A stretch of 7,370 bases of DNA from an uncultured Lachnospiraceae bacterium. Lineage in GTDB: Bacteria; Bacillota; Clostridia; Lachnospirales; Lachnospiraceae. The stretch lies in NCBI GenBank assembly GCA_902803745.1, contig CADCRB010000259.1:1-7370 (forward strand). Direction: 5' to 3'. The position numbers were made by a program, and so were the translations under genes. Every line of letters begins with the position of its first letter. Position 1 is the first letter of the stretch. This document shows, piece after piece, positions 1-6,722 of this stretch. Under the pieces are notes generated by a model that was not told the origin of the DNA, made no database searches, and saw only the letters and a list, made by a program, of their open reading frames with translations.

Positions 1-846
1 CATATCAACAAATACCGGGATCGATATCCTGCTGTGAAGTGAAGAAAGCCATATGCATCCGAAATTATGTCCGGAATGGAGCTTTTCACTTATGATCCTA
101 AAGGTGATCTCGGCGAAATTACCTTCAAAATCATTGATCGAATATTCATTCTTTTCAAATTCGATAAAATCATCCGAGCTGTAAAGTCTGAAACCGGGAT
201 ATCCCCAGCCGCTTTTCCTCACAGTTATAGTTATTTCCCGGTCTTCATATACGTCCTTTTCCATAACACTGGCTTCTGCGAAGCTTAGAAGCACGGGCGT
301 CTTTTTACCGGTTTCAATAAGGAATTCCTCGACTCCTTCAAATCCTCTGTTTCTTCCCTCAAGAGCGCAGAATGCCCTGTATTTAAAGAAGGTGTCTCTG
401 TCTCCTTCTTCAAAGATCCTTCTGGCATCCTCTGTATAAAACAGAGACACAGCCTCTTCAAAATCCTCTTTTGCAAGATTTGCGAAATGGAACAGGTTCC
501 TTACAGGCCCTCTTGAAGACTTGATCTCATCACGGATCACGCTTAATGTAATAGGTATGCGGTCTTCACCCTGATCAGATATGACGGAGATCGATCCTTT
601 ATAAATTGTTCCGGGATCAAAGCCGTGAGAAGAAATCTCATAGCTGATGCACAGTCCGTCATCCGGGAGGATTCCGTTGTAATCAGTCTCGGAAAGACGG
701 ATCCGGCGATGAGAACTCCTGAGGATAAATGCGATCCGTGATACTCCCCTTTTTCCTTCCTTTGCATTCAAAATAAAGGAGCCTGCTACTGTACTCCCCG
801 CGACACAGGTCTCTTCTATTCTTTTTATGCTGAAGGAAAGACTCAA
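1..846 (-). CDS. DUF5717-like protein of unknown function, N-terminal 282 residues (runs off left edge)
   Basis: This is an uninterrupted reading frame from a TTG at 846-844 to the window edge, with no stop. TTG is the only plausible start: the in-frame stop TGA at 882-880 lies just upstream, no ATG or GTG lies between, and AAAGGAGG sits 7 nt before the TTG. No signal peptide or membrane helix is visible, so a cytoplasmic location is inferred. Residues about 1-105 are beta-rich and end in a GSISVIS...IPITLSV strand pair. Residues about 106-190 are mainly helical and include NLFHFANLA at 117-125. Residues about 191-282 are again beta-rich, with WGY at 214-216, and end in GHNFGCI...IPVFVDM. From memory this pattern (NLFHF-NLA, then WGY, then an H-x-G-x-N-x-G stretch) matches the N-terminal part of the Lachnospiraceae family DUF5717, whose members are usually around 1,000 residues. 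No function is known to me. The start overlaps the stop of the aminotransferase gene by 4 nt, implying translational coupling. Confidence 0.8.
   Translation of the reverse strand, partial: MSLSFSIKRIEETCVAGSTVAGSFILNAKEGKRGVSRIAFILRSSHRRIRLSETDYNGILPDDGLCISYEISSHGFDPGTIYKGSISVISDQGEDRIPITLSVIRDEIKSSRGPVRNLFHFANLAKEDFEEAVSLFYTEDARRIFEEGDRDTFFKYRAFCALEGRNRGFEGVEEFLIETGKKTPVLLSFAEASVMEKDVYEDREITITVRKSGWGYPGFRLYSSDDFIEFEKNEYSINDFEGNFAEITFRIISEKLHSGHNFGCIWLSSLHSRISIPVFVDM
843..846 (-). other. TTGA stop/start overlap, aminotransferase to DUF5717-like gene
   Basis: The aminotransferase stop TGA (845-843) and the next gene's TTG start (846-844) share four bases. With the strong AAAGGAGG just upstream, this points to translational coupling between the two genes. 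Confidence 0.8.
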
Positions 847-1931
847 GTATATGCCTCCTTTATCAGTGACAGAAGTCTGTCATCATCTTCTTCCTTCATA
901 AAGCAGAATCTTACATAACCGTTTTCCAGACCACTGTAATCAGCACAGTTTCTGATCATCATCTTTTCACGGATGGCTTTTTCAAATAAACCCTTTGCTG
1001 ACAGTCTGTTCTCCGGCAGATGCAGCAGTACGAAATTTGCCCTGGGTACAGTATAGGTAATTCCGAGAGGTTTAAGACTGTCCAGCTTTCTGCATACCCT
1101 CTCCCTTTCAGACGCCATATATTTTTTTGACTCTGCAATATAATCCCGGTCCTTTAGCATAAGTATCGCCGCCTCGTTTGAGAGTGAGCTTACTGACCAT
1201 GGATCTTTGTTTTCTTCTATTTCCTTAAGAAGTGTTTCATCCGTTGTGATCCCGTATCCTATCCTCAGACCCGGCGCAGAAAAAAACTTTGACATACTCC
1301 TTATGATAAAGAGACAGGGATAAACCTCCGCCAGCGAAGTTGCATCATATTCATCATCCGCAAAATCAACATAGGTCTCATCAACTGCACATATGATATC
1401 AAGCTCTTCACATCTCTCCAGAACCCTGTCAAGCTCCGAAGACTTAAGCGCTGTACCGGTCGGATTCATTGGATTGCATATGATAAGCAGATCCAGCTCA
1501 TCCGTCAGGGAATCAATGAGCCGGTTTGTGTCAAACTCAAATCCCTCCTCTGCCTTCAGGGAATAGTATCTGCTGTTCCCCCCTGCTATAGCGACATTTC
1601 TTGCATATTCAGCATATGCAGGCGCTGTGATCATAACCTCAGGCGCAGGATGATGCTTGATCACGGCACTTATAAGCTCTGACGACCCGCTTCCCATAAT
1701 GATATTGCTGCTTTTTGCACCGCAATAGGAACTTATGGCATCACGCAGTCTGCCGTAATCACGCTCCGGGTATCTCTCTACACAATGAAGCTTCTCCGAT
1801 ATGCCGTTAAGGTATAATGATGAAACACCGAGAGGACTTACATTGGCTGCAAAAGATATTATCTCATCAGCGGATACCCCGTATTTTTCTTCTATCTTTT
1901 CTATATCAGAACCGTGAAAAGCCTCTTTCAT
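843..1931 (-). CDS. PLP-dependent aminotransferase/decarboxylase, CobD/HisC group
   Basis: This 362-residue protein is a normal full length for fold-type I PLP enzymes of the HisC/CobD group. Visible motifs are HGSDI at 6-10, FAANVSPLG at 27-35, YPERDYGRLRDAI at 54-66, GSGSSELI at 80-87 (cofactor phosphate region), NPMNPTG at 153-159, VDETYVDF at 183-190, SMSKFF with the predicted Schiff-base Lys215, GLRIGYG with Arg223, PWSVSSL at 244-250, and Arg341 as the likely substrate carboxylate contact. The N-terminal HG-x-D-I plus NxxPLG, the YP-x-x-DY-x-x-LR stretch, PWSVSSL and IRNCADYSGL at 326-335 fit threonine-phosphate decarboxylase (CobD, cobalamin side-chain synthesis) better than histidinol-phosphate aminotransferase (HisC). 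No cob or his gene lies nearby, so the substrate is unproven and no symbol is given. The ATG follows GGAGGAG by 6 nt and lies 2 nt after the trkH stop. Confidence 0.9.
   Translation of the reverse strand: MKEAFHGSDIEKIEEKYGVSADEIISFAANVSPLGVSSLYLNGISEKLHCVERYPERDYGRLRDAISSYCGAKSSNIIMGSGSSELISAVIKHHPAPEVMITAPAYAEYARNVAIAGGNSRYYSLKAEEGFEFDTNRLIDSLTDELDLLIICNPMNPTGTALKSSELDRVLERCEELDIICAVDETYVDFADDEYDATSLAEVYPCLFIIRSMSKFFSAPGLRIGYGITTDETLLKEIEENKDPWSVSSLSNEAAILMLKDRDYIAESKKYMASERERVCRKLDSLKPLGITYTVPRANFVLLHLPENRLSAKGLFEKAIREKMMIRNCADYSGLENGYVRFCFMKEEDDDRLLSLIKEAYT
854..861 (-). promoter_or_regulatory. Ribosome binding site for the DUF5717-like gene
   Basis: AAAGGAGG on the minus strand, 7 nt before the TTG start at 846, is a near-perfect anti-16S match at good spacing. 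It lies within the last codons of the upstream aminotransferase gene. It decides the start, because the frame holds no other start codon downstream of its in-frame stop at 880-882. Confidence 0.85.
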
Positions 1932-1933
1932 CT

Positions 1934-3376
1934 CTATCTCCTCCGCCAGGTACCGGGGGCAAATAATATCAGGAGCGGATAAAGCTCCAACCTTCCTGCC
2001 AGCATATCAAATGATAATACATATTTTGAAAAAACGGAAAAGCTGTCATAATTTCCGGTTGGGCCGACAACGGAAAGTCCCGGACCTATATTGTTCAGTG
2101 TAGCCATTACAGCAGTGAAATTTGTTTCAAAATCAAATCCGTCAAGGCTTATAAGGATAACTGAGGTGATCAGTATAAGCACATAGGAAACAAGATATAC
2201 CTTTACTCCGGTTACTGTCTCATCCTTTATTCTTCGCTTGTCTATATAAATATTCTTTACAAGCCTCGGATGGATGAAATGTCTCAATTCCCTGAAATAT
2301 GATTTTATAAGGATTAGGATCCTTGATACCTTAAATCCTCCTCCGGTAGAACCCGCACAGGCACCAACAAACATCAATAAGACCAGGATCGTCTTTGAAA
2401 AAGAAGGCCAGGTATTAAAATCGGCAGTGGAAAAACCTGTGGTAGTAATAATTGATCCGACCTGGAAAAAGGACTTTATAAAGGCATCGGCAGGACTATC
2501 GAAGATTTTCCAGGCATTTATCATTATCGCAGCGGTTGCTATAGCCACTATCCCAAGATAAGTCCTGACTTCATCCATTTTGAAAGCGCTTTTTATACTC
2601 TTTCTTATAATTAGAAAGAAATAGAAGTTAAAGTTTATACCGAAGAGCACCATGAAAATTGTAATAATGAGCTGCTGAAGATAAGTATAGTCTGCTATGG
2701 AACTGTTCTTTATTCCGAATCCTCCGGTGCCGGCGGTTCCAAAGCTTAAGGTAACGGCATCAAATACAGGCATACCGGTGATAATAAGAATAAATATCTG
2801 CTGTACAGTGATCCCGAAATATAGCGTATACAGGATCTTTGCGGATTCTCCAAGCTTTGGAACTAGCTTTCCCACGTCCGGTCCCGGTGATTCCGATCTC
2901 ATAAGATGCATATTATGCGCACCTGTCATCGGAAGAATAGCCAGCATGAAGACAAATACTCCCATACCGCCTATCCAATGAGTAAAGCTTCTCCAAAAAA
3001 GGGAACAGTGGGAAAGACTTTCGACATCCGAAAGGATACTTGATCCTGTGGTGGTAAATCCTGATACAGTTTCAAAGAAAGCATCAGTAAAATAAGGTAT
3101 CTCGCCTGTGATAACAAAGGGCAGACAGCCTACAACGGACATGATGATCCAGCCCATTGCAACTGATATAAAACCTTCTTTTGCATAATAAGTTTTCTTC
3201 TCGAGTTTTTTTATAGTGATGATGCGTCCTATAATAATGCATAAAACTGCAATTATGAAATATACGAAGCCCTGCTTTTCTCTGTAAAATAAAGAGACAA
3301 ATGCAGGCGCCAGAAAAAGCACACCTTCCAGTTCTATGAGTTTCCCCAATATGTATATTATGCTGGCAAAGTTCAA
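1934..3376 (-). CDS. trkH: TrkH/KtrB-family potassium uptake membrane subunit
   Basis: This is the 480-residue integral membrane subunit that carries K+ into the cell, gated by the cytoplasmic TrkA protein. It has the four pore-loop repeats typical of the Trk/Ktr/HKT superfamily: TVSGFTTTGSS at 103-113, LSFGTAGTGGFG at 210-221, SIITTTGFST at 308-317 and TLNNIGPGLSVVGPTG at 426-441. The filter glycines are about G111, G218, G314 and G431. The SPGPDVGKLVPK stretch at 163-174 and the ending LELYPLLILF...WRR are typical of TrkH. A conserved glycine-rich stretch (GACAGSTGGGFKVSR, 338-352) follows pore loop 3; in TrkH this intramembrane loop acts as a gate. Length is close to E. coli TrkH. The start is TTG at 3376-3374, supported by AAGGAGGG 8 nt upstream. 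It lies 34 nt after trkA. KtrB is an alternative family name, but the length and the two-domain TrkA partner favour TrkH. Confidence 0.95.
   Translation of the reverse strand: MNFASIIYILGKLIELEGVLFLAPAFVSLFYREKQGFVYFIIAVLCIIIGRIITIKKLEKKTYYAKEGFISVAMGWIIMSVVGCLPFVITGEIPYFTDAFFETVSGFTTTGSSILSDVESLSHCSLFWRSFTHWIGGMGVFVFMLAILPMTGAHNMHLMRSESPGPDVGKLVPKLGESAKILYTLYFGITVQQIFILIITGMPVFDAVTLSFGTAGTGGFGIKNSSIADYTYLQQLIITIFMVLFGINFNFYFFLIIRKSIKSAFKMDEVRTYLGIVAIATAAIMINAWKIFDSPADAFIKSFFQVGSIITTTGFSTADFNTWPSFSKTILVLLMFVGACAGSTGGGFKVSRILILIKSYFRELRHFIHPRLVKNIYIDKRRIKDETVTGVKVYLVSYVLILITSVILISLDGFDFETNFTAVMATLNNIGPGLSVVGPTGNYDSFSVFSKYVLSFDMLAGRLELYPLLILFAPGTWRRR
1938..1944 (-). promoter_or_regulatory. Ribosome binding site for the CobD/HisC-like gene
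   Basis: GGAGGAG on the minus strand lies 6 nt before the ATG at 1931. It falls inside the last codons of trkH (the trkH stop is at 1936-1934), so ribosomes finishing trkH pass over it. This supports the chosen start and coupled translation. Confidence 0.75.
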
Positions 3377-3384
3377 AGTCTTTA

Positions 3385-3392
3385 CCCTCCTT
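3385..3392 (-). promoter_or_regulatory. Ribosome binding site for trkH
   Basis: AAGGAGGG on the minus strand, 8 nt before TTG 3376-3374, supports the non-ATG start of trkH. The 34-nt trkA-trkH spacer that contains it (3377-3410) shows no T-rich hairpin and no convincing promoter. Confidence 0.8.
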
Positions 3393-3410
3393 CAGGTTAA
3401 CAGTTATTTT

Positions 3411-4778
3411 TCAGCGCTTTAATATATCGGTAATATCGTTCAGGCCCTGATGAGTCGTGACTACTACTACCCTGTCACCAACCATTATCTTATTGCCGCC
3501 TCTGGGATACATTATATTATTTCTGCGCCTTATACACGCCACGACCAGATTATCCTTAAGCTTCAGATCCTGAAGTGTTACATCAGTCACCTCAGAAGGC
3601 TCTCTTATTATAAATTCAAGGGCCTCCGCCTTGCCGTCAAGTATATTGACCAGAGTTTCAACCTTACTCCGTCCCTTTGAATTCCGCATTGCCCTTACAG
3701 TGGCCGTAACTACGTCAGCTACCACGCTTCTGGAATGCAAAATTGTACCTATATCTATCTCCTCGACTATGGAGTCAAACATCATGCGGTTTACTTTGGT
3801 AACGATCTTAGCCTTACTGTTGTGCTTCTTGGCATATAAGGAAAGCAGGATATTCTCTTCGTCAATATTTGTAAGAGCCACGATGGACTGGGCATTTTCA
3901 AGCCCCTCTTCCATTATCACTGTCTCCTCGGTTCCGTCACCGTTTATTATCGTAGCCCCCGGAAGAGACTCCTCAAGCTCCATACAGCGTGATCTCTTTT
4001 TTTCTATTATCTTTACCTCTATACCGGTATCCAGAAGCTCGCGTCCGAGGTAATATGAGAGCTTGCCTCCGCCGATTATCATAGCGTCTTTTACGGAATT
4101 TGTTTCAATATGTATTGCATTAAAGAAATTTGTTGCGTTCAACGGGGAAGCAATGAACGAAACTCTGTCACCGACCTTCAGGACAGTAGAACCATTGGGG
4201 ATGATCACATCATCTTCTCTTTCCACGGCACATATCTGTACTGAATTTCTTATGTCCTGGGACAGATCCATGATCTTTTTTTCAGAAAGCGGAGAATTCT
4301 CACCGATCCTGAACTTCAGTATATCTACTCTTCCTCCCGACAGGGTATCTATCTTCATTGCAGAAGGAAATCTTAAGATGCGTGCTATCTCTCTCGCCGC
4401 GGCGAGTTCCGGATTTATGACCATGGTGAGGCCAAGTTCCTCTCTGAAGAAACTTACTTCATCAAGATAAATGGGATTTCTGACTCTTACTATGGTTTTT
4501 ATATCCTTATTTGATTTTTTAGCTATGAGACAGCATAGCATATTCAATTCATCTGATTCGGTAGTTGCGATCAGTACTTCAGCGGTCCTTATCCCTGCTT
4601 CATTCTGCACTCCGAGTGAAGCTCCGTTGCCGGTAACACCGATAATATCCGCAGAGCTGGCTATCTGATCTATAACATTGGGATCAGTGTCTATGACAGA
4701 TATATTGTGTTTTTCCTTTGACAGTGTCATGACAAGAGCCGTACCGACCTTGCCGCATCCTACAATGATAATATTCAT
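3411..4778 (-). CDS. trkA: TrkA, two-domain RCK regulator of Trk potassium uptake
   Basis: This is the peripheral cytoplasmic subunit that forms a nucleotide-binding gating ring under TrkH. Its 455 residues are two tandem RCK units, each a Rossmann-like TrkA-N domain followed by a TrkA-C domain. Unit 1 has GCGKVG at 7-12, an acidic strand end VIDTD at 28-32 and TGNGAS at 49-54, as expected for NAD(H) binding, with TrkA-C at about 140-225. Unit 2 begins IIGGGKLSYYLG at 234-245, has KIIEK at 257-261 and NGDGTE at 279-284, with TrkA-C at about 370-455 including MYPRGGNKIMVGDRVVVV. Both TrkA-C domains end in the usual 'GDRV' strand. The second GxGxxG is incomplete (Ser241 for the last Gly), suggesting the two sites differ. 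The ATG overlaps the stop of the ABC subunit as ATGA. The nearest Shine-Dalgarno-like run, AGGAAG at 4796-4791, is 12 nt away, so re-initiation by coupled ribosomes is likely. Confidence 0.95.
   Translation of the reverse strand: MNIIIVGCGKVGTALVMTLSKEKHNISVIDTDPNVIDQIASSADIIGVTGNGASLGVQNEAGIRTAEVLIATTESDELNMLCCLIAKKSNKDIKTIVRVRNPIYLDEVSFFREELGLTMVINPELAAAREIARILRFPSAMKIDTLSGGRVDILKFRIGENSPLSEKKIMDLSQDIRNSVQICAVEREDDVIIPNGSTVLKVGDRVSFIASPLNATNFFNAIHIETNSVKDAMIIGGGKLSYYLGRELLDTGIEVKIIEKKRSRCMELEESLPGATIINGDGTEETVIMEEGLENAQSIVALTNIDEENILLSLYAKKHNSKAKIVTKVNRMMFDSIVEEIDIGTILHSRSVVADVVTATVRAMRNSKGRSKVETLVNILDGKAEALEFIIREPSEVTDVTLQDLKLKDNLVVACIRRRNNIMYPRGGNKIMVGDRVVVVTTHQGLNDITDILKR
4775..4778 (-). 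other. ATGA stop/start overlap, ABC subunit to trkA
   Basis: The TGA of the ABC exporter gene (4777-4775) overlaps the ATG of trkA (4778-4776). The overlap ties K+ regulator translation to the exporter message and makes an internal promoter right at this junction unnecessary. Confidence 0.85.
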
Positions 4779-6709
4779 GCCGATATCTCGCTTCCTGTAT
4801 ATAATTGATAATATTTTCCCTGAGCCTCTATCAGCTCATCATGCGTACCACGTTCTATGATCCTTCCCTGCTCCAGCACCATTATGCAGTCTGAATTCTT
4901 TACGGTAGAAAGTCTGTGCGCTATCACAAAAGTCGTCCTGCCTTTCATCAAAGCATCCATCCCGTCCTGCACCATTTTTTCTGTGCGGGTATCTATAGAG
5001 CTTGTGGCTTCGTCAAGAATGAGCACAGGAGGATCAGCTATGGCCGCTCGAGCTATGGCAAGAAGCTGTCTCTGTCCCATTGACAGATTGGCTCCGTCAC
5101 CATTTATCACGGTATCATATCCTTGTGGAAGTCTCTTTATAAACGGGTGGGCATTTGCAAGTTTTGCAGCTTTCTCTATCTCTTCATCCGTTGCATCCAG
5201 CTTTCCGAATCTGATATTCTCCTTTATTGTCCCGGTAAAAAGATGCGTGTCCTGCAAAACCATTCCCAAAGAATGTCTGAGATCCGATTTCTTTATCTTG
5301 TTGATATTGATCCCGTCATATCTTATCTTTCCGTCCTGAATGTCATAAAATCTGTTTATCAGATTAGTGACAGTTGTTTTTCCTGCGCCGGTGGAGCCTA
5401 CAAAGGCGATCTTCTGTCCGGGCTTTGCAAAAAGTTCAATGTCACGGAGCACCATTTTATCATCTGTATATCCAAAGTCGACACCATGCATTTCTATATT
5501 CCCCTTTAAGAGAATGTAGTCAGTAGTGTCCGTAGCTTTATGATAATGCTCCCAGGCCCACAGTCCTGTATGATCTGAGGTGGGGATGATATTTCCTTCT
5601 TCATCTTCTTTTGCATTGGTAAGGGTCACATACCCTTCATCTGTCTCACTTTTCTCATCAAGAAGGCTGAATATCCTCTCAGCTCCGGCAAGAGCCATGA
5701 GCACAGAATTGAACTGCATCGATATCTGATTTATCGGCATATTGAAGCTTCTGTTAAAGGTCAGAAAGCTGGCGAGGCTGCCTATCGTAAGTCCGGTCAG
5801 TCCGCTGAGGGCAAGTGCTCCTCCGCAGGCTGCACAGATCACATAGCTTACATTACCAAGCTGCATATTGATCGGGCCTAAAATATTGGCAAACTTATTT
5901 GCATTATATGCCGCTTCATAAAGGGCAATATTTTTTTCCTCAAATTCTCTTATTGACTCATCTTCATGATTAAAGATCTTTATGACCCTCTGTCCTTTCA
6001 TCATCTCTTCAATGTAGCCGTTCAGCCTGCCAAGTGATTGCTGCTGCTCTGTAAAGCCGGCTCCCGACCTCTTTCCGAAAAAGCCGGTAATAAATATCAT
6101 TACCATGACCATTAATACCGTTAACAGAGTGAGCGGAATACTAAGAATCACCATGCTTATAAACACAGAGACGATAGTAATCAGGCTCTGTAAAAACTGA
6201 GGAAGAGCCTGTGATATCATCTGACGCAGTGTGTCGATGTCATTGGTATAGACCGACATTATATCTCCGTGGGGATGGGTATCAAAATATCTGATCGGAA
6301 GTGTCTCCATTTTGGCGAAAACTTCCTTCCTGATATCACGGAGGGTGCCCTGTGACACATATATCATTATCCTCTGGTTGATATATGTAGATGCAACACC
6401 GATCCCGTACAATATTGCTACCCTTGTGATGGCGTGCATAAGGGGGTTGAAATCTGCATCACCGGATTTTAGTATCGGAGTGATGTAATCATCTATGAGA
6501 TTGCGAATGAACATGGTTCCCTGGACCGAAGCGAGCACACCGATAAAAATGCAGACCACTACAATGATCAGCTGGGGCGTATAATGCCTGGTCATATAGC
6601 TTAAGGTGCGCGCAAAAAGCTTCCCCGGATCCTTTACCTTTACCCTGGGTCTTCCGGCCATTCTACGCGAACCCGGACCGTGTACTTCCCTTACTCTTTC
6701 TTCTGCCAT
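4775..6709 (-). CDS. ABC exporter subunit, TMD-NBD half-transporter with canonical ATPase site
   Basis: This 644-residue type IV exporter half has an N-terminal six-helix membrane domain (helices about 45-325) and a C-terminal ATPase domain (about 404-640). The ATPase motifs are Walker A GSTGAGKT at 438-445, Q-loop Gln486, signature LSMGQ at 542-546 (Met for the usual first Gly), Walker B VLILDE at 562-567 with catalytic Glu567, D-loop SSID at 570-573, and H-loop His598. An insert of roughly 45 residues (about 355-402, rich in acidic residues and ending in a WAWEHYHKATDTTDYI stretch) lies between the membrane domain and the ATPase. It pairs with the upstream partial ABC subunit as a heterodimer of the LmrCD/BmrCD/TM287-288 kind. 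The substrate (drug, lipid or peptide) cannot be read from sequence. The ATG lies 13 nt after the upstream stop, with a modest AGGGA site at 6724-6720. The basic N-terminus (residues 1-30) precedes the first helix. Confidence 0.93.
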   Translation of the reverse strand: MAEERVREVHGPGSRRMAGRPRVKVKDPGKLFARTLSYMTRHYTPQLIIVVVCIFIGVLASVQGTMFIRNLIDDYITPILKSGDADFNPLMHAITRVAILYGIGVASTYINQRIMIYVSQGTLRDIRKEVFAKMETLPIRYFDTHPHGDIMSVYTNDIDTLRQMISQALPQFLQSLITIVSVFISMVILSIPLTLLTVLMVMVMIFITGFFGKRSGAGFTEQQQSLGRLNGYIEEMMKGQRVIKIFNHEDESIREFEEKNIALYEAAYNANKFANILGPINMQLGNVSYVICAACGGALALSGLTGLTIGSLASFLTFNRSFNMPINQISMQFNSVLMALAGAERIFSLLDEKSETDEGYVTLTNAKEDEEGNIIPTSDHTGLWAWEHYHKATDTTDYILLKGNIEMHGVDFGYTDDKMVLRDIELFAKPGQKIAFVGSTGAGKTTVTNLINRFYDIQDGKIRYDGININKIKKSDLRHSLGMVLQDTHLFTGTIKENIRFGKLDATDEEIEKAAKLANAHPFIKRLPQGYDTVINGDGANLSMGQRQLLAIARAAIADPPVLILDEATSSIDTRTEKMVQDGMDALMKGRTTFVIAHRLSTVKNSDCIMVLEQGRIIERGTHDELIEAQGKYYQLYTGSEISA

Positions 6710-6722
6710 CTGTCACTTATCC

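Noticed and set aside
430..446. Perfect inverted repeat CTCTGT-ATAAA-ACAGAG as a possible terminator or operator
   Set aside because: It is only a 6-bp stem, lies inside a coding frame and has no T-run on either side. Chance is the simplest explanation.
285..767. Two small minus-strand open frames (285-476 and 543-767) in the left region
   Set aside because: Both lie in a different frame from, and wholly inside, the long continuous DUF5717-like frame (1-846), which has a strong ribosome binding site and family-like motifs. They are frame shadows.
3377..3410. trkA-trkH spacer as a possible terminator or promoter (contains the palindrome GTTAAC)
   Set aside because: It is only 34 nt, with no GC-rich hairpin, no T-tract and no convincing -35/-10 pair. 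It carries the trkH ribosome binding site and nothing else visible.
4857..5339. Long plus-strand open frames opposite the ABC genes (e.g. 4857-5339 and 6813-7322) and opposite trkA (3631-4053)
   Set aside because: They are antisense to clearly conserved genes, and their proteins show only low-complexity Ser/Ile/Leu-rich composition without recognisable domains.
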